64,000 nucleotides of DNA. Origin: Runella zeae DSM 19591. GTDB lineage: Bacteria > Bacteroidota > Bacteroidia > Cytophagales > Spirosomataceae. Below the pieces are notes generated by a model. That model was not told where the DNA came from. It made no database searches and saw only the letters and a program-made list of their open reading frames with translations. Each line of letters starts with the position of its first letter. Within the stretch, counting starts at the first letter, position 1. Position numbers and translations under genes: made by a program. The DNA is taken from assembly GCF_000423565.1 (NCBI RefSeq), contig NZ_KE384046.1, forward strand, positions 42,153 to 106,152. Reading direction: 5' to 3'. This document shows positions 8,192-14,804 of this stretch, one piece after another.

Positions 8192-9552
8192 CAATTCGAA
8201 ATCGTCTTACGGTACTTTTTACGGCAGTAGTGTCGGTGTTGCTACTGTTGTTTTGTGTTGTCATTTACTTTTTTGCCGAATATCACCGGCAAGAGGAGTT
8301 TTTTAAACGCTTGCGAGAAGAGGCGCGTACTACGGTAGAGTTGCTTTTTGATAAAGAAACCATTAGTCCCGAATTGCTCAAATTGCTGGATCGCAATCAA
8401 ATGACGGTACTTCATCAGGAAGAAATCATTGTTTATGATTATCAAAATAAGCTCCGCTATGAGAGCGGAACCGATTATATAAATATTGATAAAGCTATCC
8501 TCGACCGGGTCAGGGTAGAAAAAGAAGTACGATGGCGCGAAGGGCAGCGGGAAATTGTGGGAATTTATGTGGTAGATCGCCAAAATCGCTTTGTGGTTTT
8601 TGGCTCAGGGATAGACAAATACGGTTTTAGGGAGGTTCAAAACTTGGCGCTTGTGATGGCAATTGGGTGGTTTTTGGCTACTATGGTAGTAGCTGTGGTA
8701 GGATGGATATATGCTTATCGCGCTTTGGCACCTCTCAAAAAACTCATCGCACGAGTAGACGATATCACTGCCACACGACTAGATTTGCGCGTAGAAGTGT
8801 CTAATAGTCAGGATGAAATAGGGCAACTTGCCGAGCGTTTCAATCAAATGCTTGACCGTTTGGAAGATGCTTTTCGAATGCAGAGGGCCTTTGTTTCGAA
8901 TGCCTCCCATGAGCTTCGTACGCCGCTTACGGCTATCACTGGCCAAATAGAGGTAGCACTCATGGACAATGATCCCCAAGAATGGCAAGATACCCTGCGC
9001 TCGGTATTAGAGGATGCTCGCCAACTCAATCGCCTTTCTAATGGTTTATTGTCTTTGGCAAAGGTAAGTATGGACGAATCGGCAGTCAAATTCACGTCTG
9101 TGGCTATTGACGAAATATTTTGGCAAGTGAGAAGCGAAATCATGAAAGCGCATCCCAAATTTAGTATAAAGGTTGATTTAGAGGGGTTTTCTAACGATAC
9201 GCCGCGCTTTGAAGTGATGGGCAACGAACCTTTATTGCGAGTGGCATTGACTAATTTTATGGAAAATGGCTGTAAGTTTTCGCCCAACCACACCGTCAAT
9301 ATAAAGTTTAATAATCTTCCTAATACTTTAGAAATTCAGTTTCATAATACAGGGCCAGTGATTCCGGCCGATGAGCTACCGCATATCTTCAAACCTTTTC
9401 GGCGAGCTACCAATGCCCGCCAAGTAGCAGGACACGGCATCGGGCTATCGCTTACGGAGCGTATTGTAAGGCTACACCGAGGCAGAGTGGTGGTAGAGTC
9501 AGAAGAGCCCAAAGGCACCACTTTTACCTTGGTTCTTCCCCACAAGTTTTAG
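8188..9552 (+). CDS. Membrane sensor histidine kinase
   Basis: The 454-residue kinase has a first membrane segment at about 8-30 (VLFTAVVSVLLLLFCVVIYF), a periplasmic sensor loop of about 130 residues, a second segment at about 155-180 (LALVMAIGWFLATMVVAVVG), then HAMP (APLKKLIARVDDI), HisKA with His241 in SNASHELRTPLTAI, and an ATPase domain with ENGCKFSPN, a degenerate G1 region (FHNTGPVIP) and GHGIGLSLTERIV. The architecture is that of ArlS/CusS-like kinases. It is coupled to the upstream regulator by a 4-base overlap. The sensed stimulus cannot be inferred from the loop, but the probable target genes encode envelope proteins. Confidence 0.95.
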   Translation: MTIRNRLTVLFTAVVSVLLLLFCVVIYFFAEYHRQEEFFKRLREEARTTVELLFDKETISPELLKLLDRNQMTVLHQEEIIVYDYQNKLRYESGTDYINIDKAILDRVRVEKEVRWREGQREIVGIYVVDRQNRFVVFGSGIDKYGFREVQNLALVMAIGWFLATMVVAVVGWIYAYRALAPLKKLIARVDDITATRLDLRVEVSNSQDEIGQLAERFNQMLDRLEDAFRMQRAFVSNASHELRTPLTAITGQIEVALMDNDPQEWQDTLRSVLEDARQLNRLSNGLLSLAKVSMDESAVKFTSVAIDEIFWQVRSEIMKAHPKFSIKVDLEGFSNDTPRFEVMGNEPLLRVALTNFMENGCKFSPNHTVNIKFNNLPNTLEIQFHNTGPVIPADELPHIFKPFRRATNARQVAGHGIGLSLTERIVRLHRGRVVVESEEPKGTTFTLVLPHKF

Positions 9553-9589
9553 TATCTCCTAACATTGAACATCCCGAATCTAGGTGATT

Positions 9590-9731
9590 TGATGCTAGCT
9601 AGGTTCATTGCCTTCGCTTGATGTTTGACTTCTGCGAAGCTATAAGACCTTTCTGCCTCGGAGAGGTAAAGAATTTCTATCAAACAAGTCCGCAAAAAAC
9701 AGAAGACTTTGGAGAAGTCAAACCTAACTAG
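9590..9731. repeat. dispersed inverted-repeat element, copy 1
   Basis: The core at 9622-9725 begins TTTGACTTCTGC and ends GGAGAAGTCAAACCTAACTAG, the complement of AGGTTTGACTTCTCC seen at the left end of the second copy at 47290-47405. The two copies share internal blocks (GAGAGG, AACAAGTCC) and the outer GATGCTAG(C/T)TAGG. Copy 1 carries about 19 extra bases near the left end. There is no coding capacity, so it is MITE-like. Confidence 0.65.
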
Positions 9732-9927
9732 TTTTTGACTATGAAGCTCAAGTCTATTAAGGTAACTTATGTTTATAGGTATTTTAGATAAGTAATTGCC
9801 CAAAATTAATTTCTATTATTTTTTGTTCTTTCAGTAGGTTTAATCTGTTGATAATCTGTGTTTTATAAGAGTTAGTTAACTGATGACGGTTAACTGGCTA
9901 TTACTTAAGTTTTGGTAAGTAAATGGA

Positions 9928-9971
9928 TTCTAATGTGATTCTAATACTGCGCTAAGTTGGTTCTAATGTTG
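9928..9971 (+). promoter_or_regulatory. operator: four 11-bp direct repeats
   Basis: Half-sites start at 9928 (TTCTAAT), 9939 (TTCTAAT), 9950 (CGCTAAG) and 9961 (TTCTAAT), exactly 11 bp apart, one helical turn, so all lie on one face of the DNA. The last starts 17 bases before the -7 box at 9978. The same arrangement occurs before the genes at 10758 and 11197. The layout suits an activator of the OmpR family; the adjacent regulator at 7502 is the obvious candidate. Confidence 0.75.
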
Positions 9972-9977
9972 AGGCCT

Positions 9978-9985
9978 TAGTTTTG
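9978..9985 (+). promoter_or_regulatory. -7 promoter element of the first HNYK-repeat gene
   Basis: TAGTTTTG matches TAnnTTTG. A TTG at 9957-9959, 18 bases upstream, can serve as the -33 element and lies between the third and fourth operator repeats. Transcription would start near 9992, leaving a leader of about 85 bases. Confidence 0.65.
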
Positions 9986-10076
9986 CAATGTCAAAAGACA
10001 AACAGACAGTAGTAAAAAATTACACTGTGTATTCCAAAAACAATAAGTATTCCATATATATAAATCAGAGATTACT

Positions 10077-10475
10077 ATGAAAACGTTCGTTCATGCTTTT
10101 ATGGCATTTTTATTAGTAGGTAGTACAGTAGCCGTAGCTCAGAGCAACCTCAACTCCCCTCATAACTACAAGCGTCCTGTGAGTCAGAAATCTTCTAAAA
10201 GCGAAAATGCGCTAGTAGTTTCAGCCGAGGAGCGAGCAGTTCCGTTGAAGTTAAAAAACAACGTAGCTTCGGCCCACAATTATAAGCGTCAAGGTGGAGC
10301 TAGTGTAGAACAAGAGGCAACACTCGTATTGTCGAGTCCGGTGATAGGCCCTGTGCCACAAAATCCGTTGTTGTTGCCTAATCACTACAAGAGCCAAAAG
10401 CCGATGAAAGTAGAAGAAAGGGTAGCACGGAAGGTAGTATTGCCGGAGGCTCCTAAAGATAGTTTGAGCAAGTAA
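10077..10475 (+). CDS. Small secreted protein with three HNYK-type repeats (copy 1)
   Basis: The 132-residue protein has a signal peptide ending at about residue 22 (FMAFLLVGSTVAVAQ) and a basic, low-complexity mature part. A short motif recurs three times: SPHNYKRPVSQ, SAHNYKRQGG and LPNHYKSQKP, spaced about 35-45 residues apart. I do not recognise a family. It is a paralogue of the protein at 11197, and promoter, coding region and terminator were duplicated together. The gene is preceded by the four-repeat operator and followed by its own terminator. Expected location is periplasm or outside the cell; function is unknown. Confidence 0.85.
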   Translation: MKTFVHAFMAFLLVGSTVAVAQSNLNSPHNYKRPVSQKSSKSENALVVSAEERAVPLKLKNNVASAHNYKRQGGASVEQEATLVLSSPVIGPVPQNPLLLPNHYKSQKPMKVEERVARKVVLPEAPKDSLSK

Positions 10476-10587
10476 ATTGCTCCTGGGGGTGATAATGAGA
10501 AATTGCCCCCAAACCAAATTGAAAGCACGATTCTTTTCCATTCATACCATTGTTATTTAGTTTAGATTAGAAAACTGGTTTAAAGAC

Positions 10588-10626
10588 AAACAGCCTCGAA
10601 GAGTTTTCTTCGGGGCTGTTTTTTGG
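10588..10626 (+). terminator. Rho-independent terminator after HNYK gene copy 1
   Basis: Arms AACAGCCTCGAAGA (from 10589) and TCTTCGGGGCTGTT (to 10620) form a 14-bp stem with one G-T pair, followed by TTTTTT. The equivalent hairpin of copy 2 is at 11713-11750. Confidence 0.85.
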
Positions 10627-10678
10627 CAGTCATGCTTTCAAAATCGTCTTCGACTATCTGAAGGTTGCCTAAAAAAAC

Positions 10679-10722
10679 TTCTAAGGATATTCTAATGTAG
10701 GTCTAAGTTGAATCTAATGATG
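10679..10722 (+). promoter_or_regulatory. operator: four 11-bp direct repeats
   Basis: Half-sites start at 10679 (TTCTAAG), 10690 (TTCTAAT), 10701 (GTCTAAG) and 10712 (ATCTAAT), again exactly 11 bp apart. The last is 17 bases before the -7 box at 10729. The surrounding sequence is not part of the tandem duplication, so this array is an independent occurrence. Confidence 0.72.
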
Positions 10723-10728
10723 GCTAGA

Positions 10729-10736
10729 TAAATTTG
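10729..10736 (+). promoter_or_regulatory. -7 promoter element of the small membrane protein gene
   Basis: TAAATTTG matches TAnnTTTG. Transcription would start near 10743. This excludes the TTG at 10734 as a start codon and supports the ATG at 10758. Confidence 0.65.
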
Positions 10737-10757
10737 TCACATTTAATTTTCAAAATC

Positions 10758-11042
10758 ATGGCACGCTATTCTCTTGATTATTCATTCAAAAACACATTTC
10801 CTAGCCCGCCTCAGAAGCGTAATTACGGCTTGGTGTGGGGGATAGGTATGTTGTTGTTTGCGTTTTTGTTTTTCGGAGGAATCGGAACCGCATTTCATTT
10901 CCGAAACTCCCATTTATCGTTAGTGAAAGCTCATAATAGACTGAAAGTGAGCTATGACTCGCTTCATTCGGCCAAACAACACGCCGATTATCAACTCTAT
11001 GAGATGAAGGCTAAATTGCAACAGCTCGGCGGCACACCTTAG
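10758..11042 (+). CDS. Small single-span membrane protein
   Basis: The 94-residue protein starts MARYSLDYSF. A membrane segment lies at about 25-46 (YGLVWGIGMLLFAFLFFGGI), followed by a predicted helical, charged tail (LVKAHNRLKVSYDSLHSAK) that could form a coiled coil. An in-frame TTG 24 bases upstream lies inside the promoter box, so I chose the ATG. It sits between the two duplicated secreted-protein genes and shares their operator type, so it is probably co-regulated. No family recognised. Confidence 0.75.
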   Translation: MARYSLDYSFKNTFPSPPQKRNYGLVWGIGMLLFAFLFFGGIGTAFHFRNSHLSLVKAHNRLKVSYDSLHSAKQHADYQLYEMKAKLQQLGGTP

Positions 11043-11045
11043 AAA

Positions 11046-11089
11046 TTCTAATACTTTTCTAACATTACCCTAAGTTGCTTCTAATACCG
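11046..11089 (+). promoter_or_regulatory. operator: four 11-bp direct repeats
   Basis: Half-sites start at 11046 (TTCTAAT), 11057 (TTCTAAC), 11068 (CCCTAAG) and 11079 (TTCTAAT). As in the other two arrays the spacing is 11 bp, the third half-site ends in CTAAG, and the last lies 17 bases before the -7 box. Confidence 0.75.
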
Positions 11090-11095
11090 TCGCCG

Positions 11096-11103
11096 TAGTT
11101 TTG
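11096..11103 (+). promoter_or_regulatory. -7 promoter element of the second HNYK-repeat gene
   Basis: TAGTTTTG matches TAnnTTTG. The sequence from here to the start codon is closely similar to 9978-10076 (shared GTCAAAAGACAAACAGA and CTGTGTATTCCAAAAA), showing that the promoter and leader were duplicated with the gene. Confidence 0.65.
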
Positions 11104-11196
11104 TAATGTCAAAAGACAAACAGATAGTAGCAGAAAAGCTACCCTGTGTATTCCAAAAAACAGAGAAGTATTCCATTTTAAAAATCAGAGATTATT

Positions 11197-11598
11197 ATGA
11201 AAACGTTCGTTCATACCCTTATAGCATTTGTATTTCTAGGTTCGGCGGTAGCTGTAGCCCAAAGCAGTCTGAGTTCGCCACACAACTACAAGCGTCCAGT
11301 AAGCCAGAAGGCAGCTAAAAGTGAGAGTTCTCTTGTTGTATCGACCGAGGAGCGTTCAGTACCGTTGAACTTACAAAACAACGTAGCTTCGGCGCACAAC
11401 TATAAGCGACAAGGCGGTGCCAATGTAGCGCAAGAGGCAACGCTCGTATTGAACACGCCTGTGATAGGACCTGCTCCCCAAAATCCTTTTTTGTCGCCCA
11501 ATCACTACAAGATTCAGAAACCAATGTCTGTAGAAGAAAGAGTTGCTCGTAGAGTTGAAACTACTCCTTCTCAGCAAAAAGATACATCGAGCAAATAA
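11197..11598 (+). CDS. Small secreted protein with three HNYK-type repeats (copy 2)
   Basis: The 133-residue paralogue of the protein at 10077 is co-linear over its whole length. It has a signal peptide (LIAFVFLGSAVAVAQ), then SPHNYKRPVSQ, SAHNYKRQGG and SPNHYKIQKP repeats, and ends in a Ser/Lys-rich tail. Substitutions are spread evenly and the frame is intact, so both copies appear to be under selection. It has its own operator, promoter and terminator and can be expressed independently. Function unknown; cell-envelope role inferred from the signal peptide and regulation. Confidence 0.85.
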   Translation: MKTFVHTLIAFVFLGSAVAVAQSSLSSPHNYKRPVSQKAAKSESSLVVSTEERSVPLNLQNNVASAHNYKRQGGANVAQEATLVLNTPVIGPAPQNPFLSPNHYKIQKPMSVEERVARRVETTPSQQKDTSSK

Positions 11599-11712
11599 TT
11601 TTGCTCAGGGGGTAGTTGGTTGCAATTGCCCCAAACCAAATTGAGAGTAACGATTCTTTTCCTTCCATACCATTACTATTATTGTTTAGATTAGAGAACT
11701 GGTTTGAAACAC

Positions 11713-11750
11713 AAAAAGCCCCGAAGATTTTTCTCCGGGGCGCTTTTTTA
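11713..11750 (+). terminator. Rho-independent terminator after HNYK gene copy 2
   Basis: The GC-rich stem AAAAGCCCCG / CGGGGCGCTTTT is followed by a T run. It corresponds to the hairpin after copy 1 and also faces the convergent methyltransferase gene. Confidence 0.85.
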
Positions 11751-11770
11751 TCGTCTTGTTGGGGGATCGC

Positions 11771-12535
11771 TTATTTCTGACAAAAATAAATAATTTCGTT
11801 GGCAGGAAGGGCAAAAAGCTTTACTTCCTCTGGCGTCAGTTGGTCCATTACAAAACGGTCTTCAGTTACTTTAAATCCACCTTTTTCGAGGCGTTTGCCA
11901 TAGTCTCTTCCAAAAAGACGCAAGTGATCATCCTGCCAAAAATGCTTTTCTCTTTCTTTGGGATCGGTGATAGAGGCGTCTTCATAAGTCGTAGCTTTCG
12001 ACAAGTCTTGGGGAGATTGGATAATCGCCCATCCCCCTGGTTTGAGTACTCGATATAGTTCCGACATAGCCTTTATATCATCGTCGACGTGTTCCATGAC
12101 GTGGTTACAGAAAGTGACATCGAAGGTATTGTCAGGAAAAGGAATTTGGTGAATATCCATTTTGACTTTCGCCAAAGGCGATTCGATATCGGCGGTGATA
12201 TAATCCAAGTTTTTCATCCGCTCAAAACGGTCGATAAAACAATATTCGGGAGCTACGTGTAGGAGTTTGAGATTATCTTTAAAAAAATTTGTTTTACGCT
12301 GTAGATACAGATACATCAGGCGGTGCCGTTCAAGTGATAAGCAGTGAGGACAGAGGGCGTTGTCGCGTCCTGAACGTCCATAGGGTAGAAATTTACGAAA
12401 TTCGCTACCGCATACGCTACACTTGACCCCTTTTCCTAAATAAAGAATAGATAACGCACGTGCCCCAAAATGACTCACAAGTTGTAAGTATTTGCGCGGT
12501 ACGTGTCTCAGTACCCAACTAATGATTTCTTTCAT
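11771..12535 (-). CDS. Class I SAM-dependent methyltransferase with N-terminal zinc ribbon
   Basis: The 254-residue protein starts with a Cys4 cluster, KCSVCGSEF (about 37-45) and LCPHCLSLERH (about 60-70), likely a zinc ribbon. A Rossmann methyltransferase follows: a motif I region LLHVAPEYCF, motif II-like YITADIESP, motif IV FDVTFCNHVMEHVDDD and YRVLKPGGWAIIQSP. Bacteroidota proteins of this type are annotated as methyltransferases of unknown substrate, often near glycan genes. Motif I lacks the usual GxGxG glycines (it reads HVAPE), as seen in this subgroup. It is transcribed alone. Confidence 0.82.
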   Translation of the reverse strand: MKEIISWVLRHVPRKYLQLVSHFGARALSILYLGKGVKCSVCGSEFRKFLPYGRSGRDNALCPHCLSLERHRLMYLYLQRKTNFFKDNLKLLHVAPEYCFIDRFERMKNLDYITADIESPLAKVKMDIHQIPFPDNTFDVTFCNHVMEHVDDDIKAMSELYRVLKPGGWAIIQSPQDLSKATTYEDASITDPKEREKHFWQDDHLRLFGRDYGKRLEKGGFKVTEDRFVMDQLTPEEVKLFALPANEIIYFCQK

Positions 12536-12625
12536 TCGCTAATTTTATGAGATTTTTTTCAACAATTCCTGCAAAGTTTTTACTTTTCGACTTAAAAGCA
12601 AAACCTAAAGACACCAACTACAAAT

Positions 12626-12982
12626 ATGATTCCAAAAACCTCAAAACCACCCGGCCAAAAATTGGTCAAACGCATGAGTTCACGTACCAAATGGATGATA
12701 CTTGGCCCGCTGAGTACCATAGTTTTGGGGTATGGATTGTGCGTATTTAGCGAAGCAGGGCACCTCAAGCACACCAATGCTCCTTTTCGTCAATGGTTTT
12801 TGATGGGTACGTATAGCTTGATCGTAATCAATGGTGCCCTTGTGATGTTTGGGCAAGCCGTCATTTTTCGCATTCAGTATAAATATCGCCAAGAAATGCG
12901 CCGAAAATTGAAAAAAATGCAGAAAGAGTGGGAGACTGCCCTTAAAAAGAAAAATGCCGCTCAAGGCGGCAAATTTGGTTAA
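12626..12982 (+). CDS. Small two-span membrane protein
   Basis: The 118-residue protein has membrane segments at about 29-48 (GPLSTIVLGYGLCVFSEA) and 58-82 (WFLMGTYSLIVINGALVMFG), then a strongly basic amphipathic C-terminus (RQEMRRKLKKMQKEWETALKKK). No family recognised. It is divergent from the methyltransferase gene, and its stop overlaps the stop of the convergent 49-residue gene by 4 bases. Confidence 0.6.
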   Translation: MIPKTSKPPGQKLVKRMSSRTKWMILGPLSTIVLGYGLCVFSEAGHLKHTNAPFRQWFLMGTYSLIVINGALVMFGQAVIFRIQYKYRQEMRRKLKKMQKEWETALKKKNAAQGGKFG

Positions 12983-13128
12983 GCTTTAGCGGCGAATTCA
13001 GCCTTGATAGCCTCTACATCAACTTTTTTGATTTCTGGCTTCCACAAACGTTGCTTCATTAGTTTTTGCTCGTTTTGTGGTATCATTACGTTGCGCTTGC
13101 TTTTACGCAAAAGTTTAGTCACACCCAT
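12979..13128 (-). CDS. Conserved small basic protein
   Basis: The 49-residue protein starts MGVTKLLRKSKRN and ends DVEAIKAEFAAKA. Small proteins with this 'MGVTKL.RK.RRN ... IK.VDVE.IKAEFAAK' pattern are, to my knowledge, conserved across Cytophagales and relatives without known function. The frame can be extended upstream to 13173, but that would begin inside the promoter box at 13171-13178, so the ATG at 13128 is preferred. High Lys/Arg content suggests binding to nucleic acid or ribosome, which is inference only. Confidence 0.65.
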   Translation of the reverse strand: MGVTKLLRKSKRNVMIPQNEQKLMKQRLWKPEIKKVDVEAIKAEFAAKA

Positions 13129-13170
13129 TGTAGTATTATCTTTAAATGATGATTCTGAAAAAATGAGCCG

Positions 13171-13178
13171 CAAAAATA
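13171..13178 (-). promoter_or_regulatory. -7 promoter element of the small basic protein gene
   Basis: Read on the minus strand this is TATTTTTG, matching TAnnTTTG. Transcription would start near 13164 and leave about 35 bases of leader before the ATG at 13128. Confidence 0.5.
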
Positions 13179-13232
13179 CGGACTTCTTTTTAAAAAAGTA
13201 AGTGCTCTGTGCTTTTTTTTCGGGGGAGGTGC

Positions 13233-13240
13233 TACTTTTG
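13233..13240 (+). promoter_or_regulatory. -7 promoter element of hisS
   Basis: TACTTTTG matches TAnnTTTG. It lies downstream of the longest in-frame start (13209), which shows that translation begins at the ATG at 13308 instead. Confidence 0.6.
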
Positions 13241-13307
13241 TGGTTTCTTTGAACAGGCTACAGGTACTCAAACGGTGGCTCTTCGATTCTTATTAACTCC
13301 TAAAATA

Positions 13308-14696
13308 ATGAGTAAACCTTCTTTGGCGCGTGGGACGCGTGATTTTGGCCCCGCGCAAATGACCAAACGCAACTACATCTTTGATACTATTCGACGTGTA
13401 TTTCAAAAATATGGATTTCAACCTTTGGAAACTCCTGCTTTCGAAAACTTGTCGGTATTGATGGGAAAATACGGGGATGAAGGCGATCAGCTTTTGTTCA
13501 AAATACTCAATTCTGGCAACTTCGCCGACGGCCTCAAAGAAGAGCATCTTCAAGAAGGCTATAAAAAATTAACGCTCAAAATCTCCGAAAAAGGGCTTCG
13601 TTATGACCTTACGGTACCTTTTGCGCGCTATGTAGTCATGAATCGCGGAGAGCTTGTGATGCCCTTCAAACGCTATCAGATTCAGCCTGTGTGGCGTGCC
13701 GACCGACCACAACGCGGACGCTATCGGGAGTTTTATCAGTGCGATGCCGATGTGGTGGGTACCGACTCACTGCTTTGCGAAGCTGAGATTGTACTGATGA
13801 TTCACGAAGTGCTTCGCGCCTTGGGGCTTACAAGCTTTGCCGTCAAAATCAACAACCGTAAAATATTAAGCGGTATCGCAGAAGTAATAGGTGCGCCGGG
13901 TCAAGAAGGCCCTATGTGCGTGGCGATTGATAAATTGGATAAGATTGGCAAAGAAAAAGTAGAAGAAGAACTGGCAGAAAGAGGGTTTTCAGCAGAGGCT
14001 ATTCAGAAATTACAGCCTATTTACGGATTAGCTGAGGAGCAAACGGATATTTTTGGTAAACTACGTGAGTGGTTGGCTACTTCTGAAATTGGAATGAAAG
14101 GCATTTCGGAGCTCGAAGAGGTATGGAAAAAGGTCTCAAATTTTGGGCTTGATTCTCCATTAATGCAACTCGACGTCACGCTCGCACGTGGCTTAAGCTA
14201 TTATACAGGGGCTATTTTTGAGGTAAAAGCCAATAAGCCCACCGGCGAACCCGTCCAAATGGGAAGTATCTCAGGAGGCGGTCGCTACGACAATCTCACG
14301 GGTACTTTCGGAATGCCGGGGTTGTCGGGAGTAGGTATTTCTTTTGGGGTAGATCGTATTTATGATGTTTTGGAAGAGTTGGGACTTTTTCCAGAAAATC
14401 AGTCGATTTCTACCCAAATCATGATTACCAATTTCGATGCCGAAGCTGAAGCATATGGCCTTGGGGTATTACGGGCGCTTCGTGAAGCAGGAATCAATGC
14501 AGAGCTATATCCTGATGCCGCCAAGCTCAAAAAACAATTTGACTACGCCGACCGTAAGCGTATTCCTTACGTGTTGATTGTAGGCTCAGACGAAATTCAA
14601 ACTGGTGTTTTATCCCTTAAAAACATGAAAACAGGAGAACAAGAAAAACTTATTCTTACTGATATTATCTCAAAGATTTCCAGTACTTTATTGTAG
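13308..14696 (+). CDS. hisS: Histidine--tRNA ligase
   Basis: The 462-residue class II synthetase charges tRNA-His. Visible motifs are SLARGTRDFGP at the N-terminus, motif 1 region FQPLETPAFENLSVLMGKYG, LRYDLTVPFARYV, motif 2 IQPVWRADRPQRGRYREFYQ, the histidine-specific LARGLSYYTGAIFE and motif 3 GVGISFGVDRIYDVL, then an anticodon-binding domain (about 370-460). The start at 13308 is preferred because the promoter box lies at 13233 and the protein then begins like its relatives. It ends at a strong bidirectional terminator shared with yidC. Confidence 0.97.
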   Translation: MSKPSLARGTRDFGPAQMTKRNYIFDTIRRVFQKYGFQPLETPAFENLSVLMGKYGDEGDQLLFKILNSGNFADGLKEEHLQEGYKKLTLKISEKGLRYDLTVPFARYVVMNRGELVMPFKRYQIQPVWRADRPQRGRYREFYQCDADVVGTDSLLCEAEIVLMIHEVLRALGLTSFAVKINNRKILSGIAEVIGAPGQEGPMCVAIDKLDKIGKEKVEEELAERGFSAEAIQKLQPIYGLAEEQTDIFGKLREWLATSEIGMKGISELEEVWKKVSNFGLDSPLMQLDVTLARGLSYYTGAIFEVKANKPTGEPVQMGSISGGGRYDNLTGTFGMPGLSGVGISFGVDRIYDVLEELGLFPENQSISTQIMITNFDAEAEAYGLGVLRALREAGINAELYPDAAKLKKQFDYADRKRIPYVLIVGSDEIQTGVLSLKNMKTGEQEKLILTDIISKISSTLL

Positions 14697-14741
14697 AAAA
14701 GTGACTGTCTCTTGAAGCAATCTGCATTTTCAAGCGACATA

Positions 14742-14790
14742 ATCATCAAAAAAGGCTTGGGACAATAGTTCCCAAGCCTTTTTTGATGAT
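14742..14790. terminator. bidirectional terminator between hisS and yidC
   Basis: A perfect 20-21-bp inverted repeat (arms ATCATCAAAAAAGGCTTGGG and complement) surrounds a short loop. The A and T runs inside the arms allow termination in both directions, for the two convergent genes. Confidence 0.9.
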
Positions 14791-14804
14791 TGATTAAAAA
14801 CGTT

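Noticed and set aside
9549..9803. 84-codon minus-strand ORF between the kinase gene and the HNYK genes
   Set aside because: It lies over the dispersed inverted-repeat element, has no protein-like pattern and no promoter, so it is an open frame by chance.
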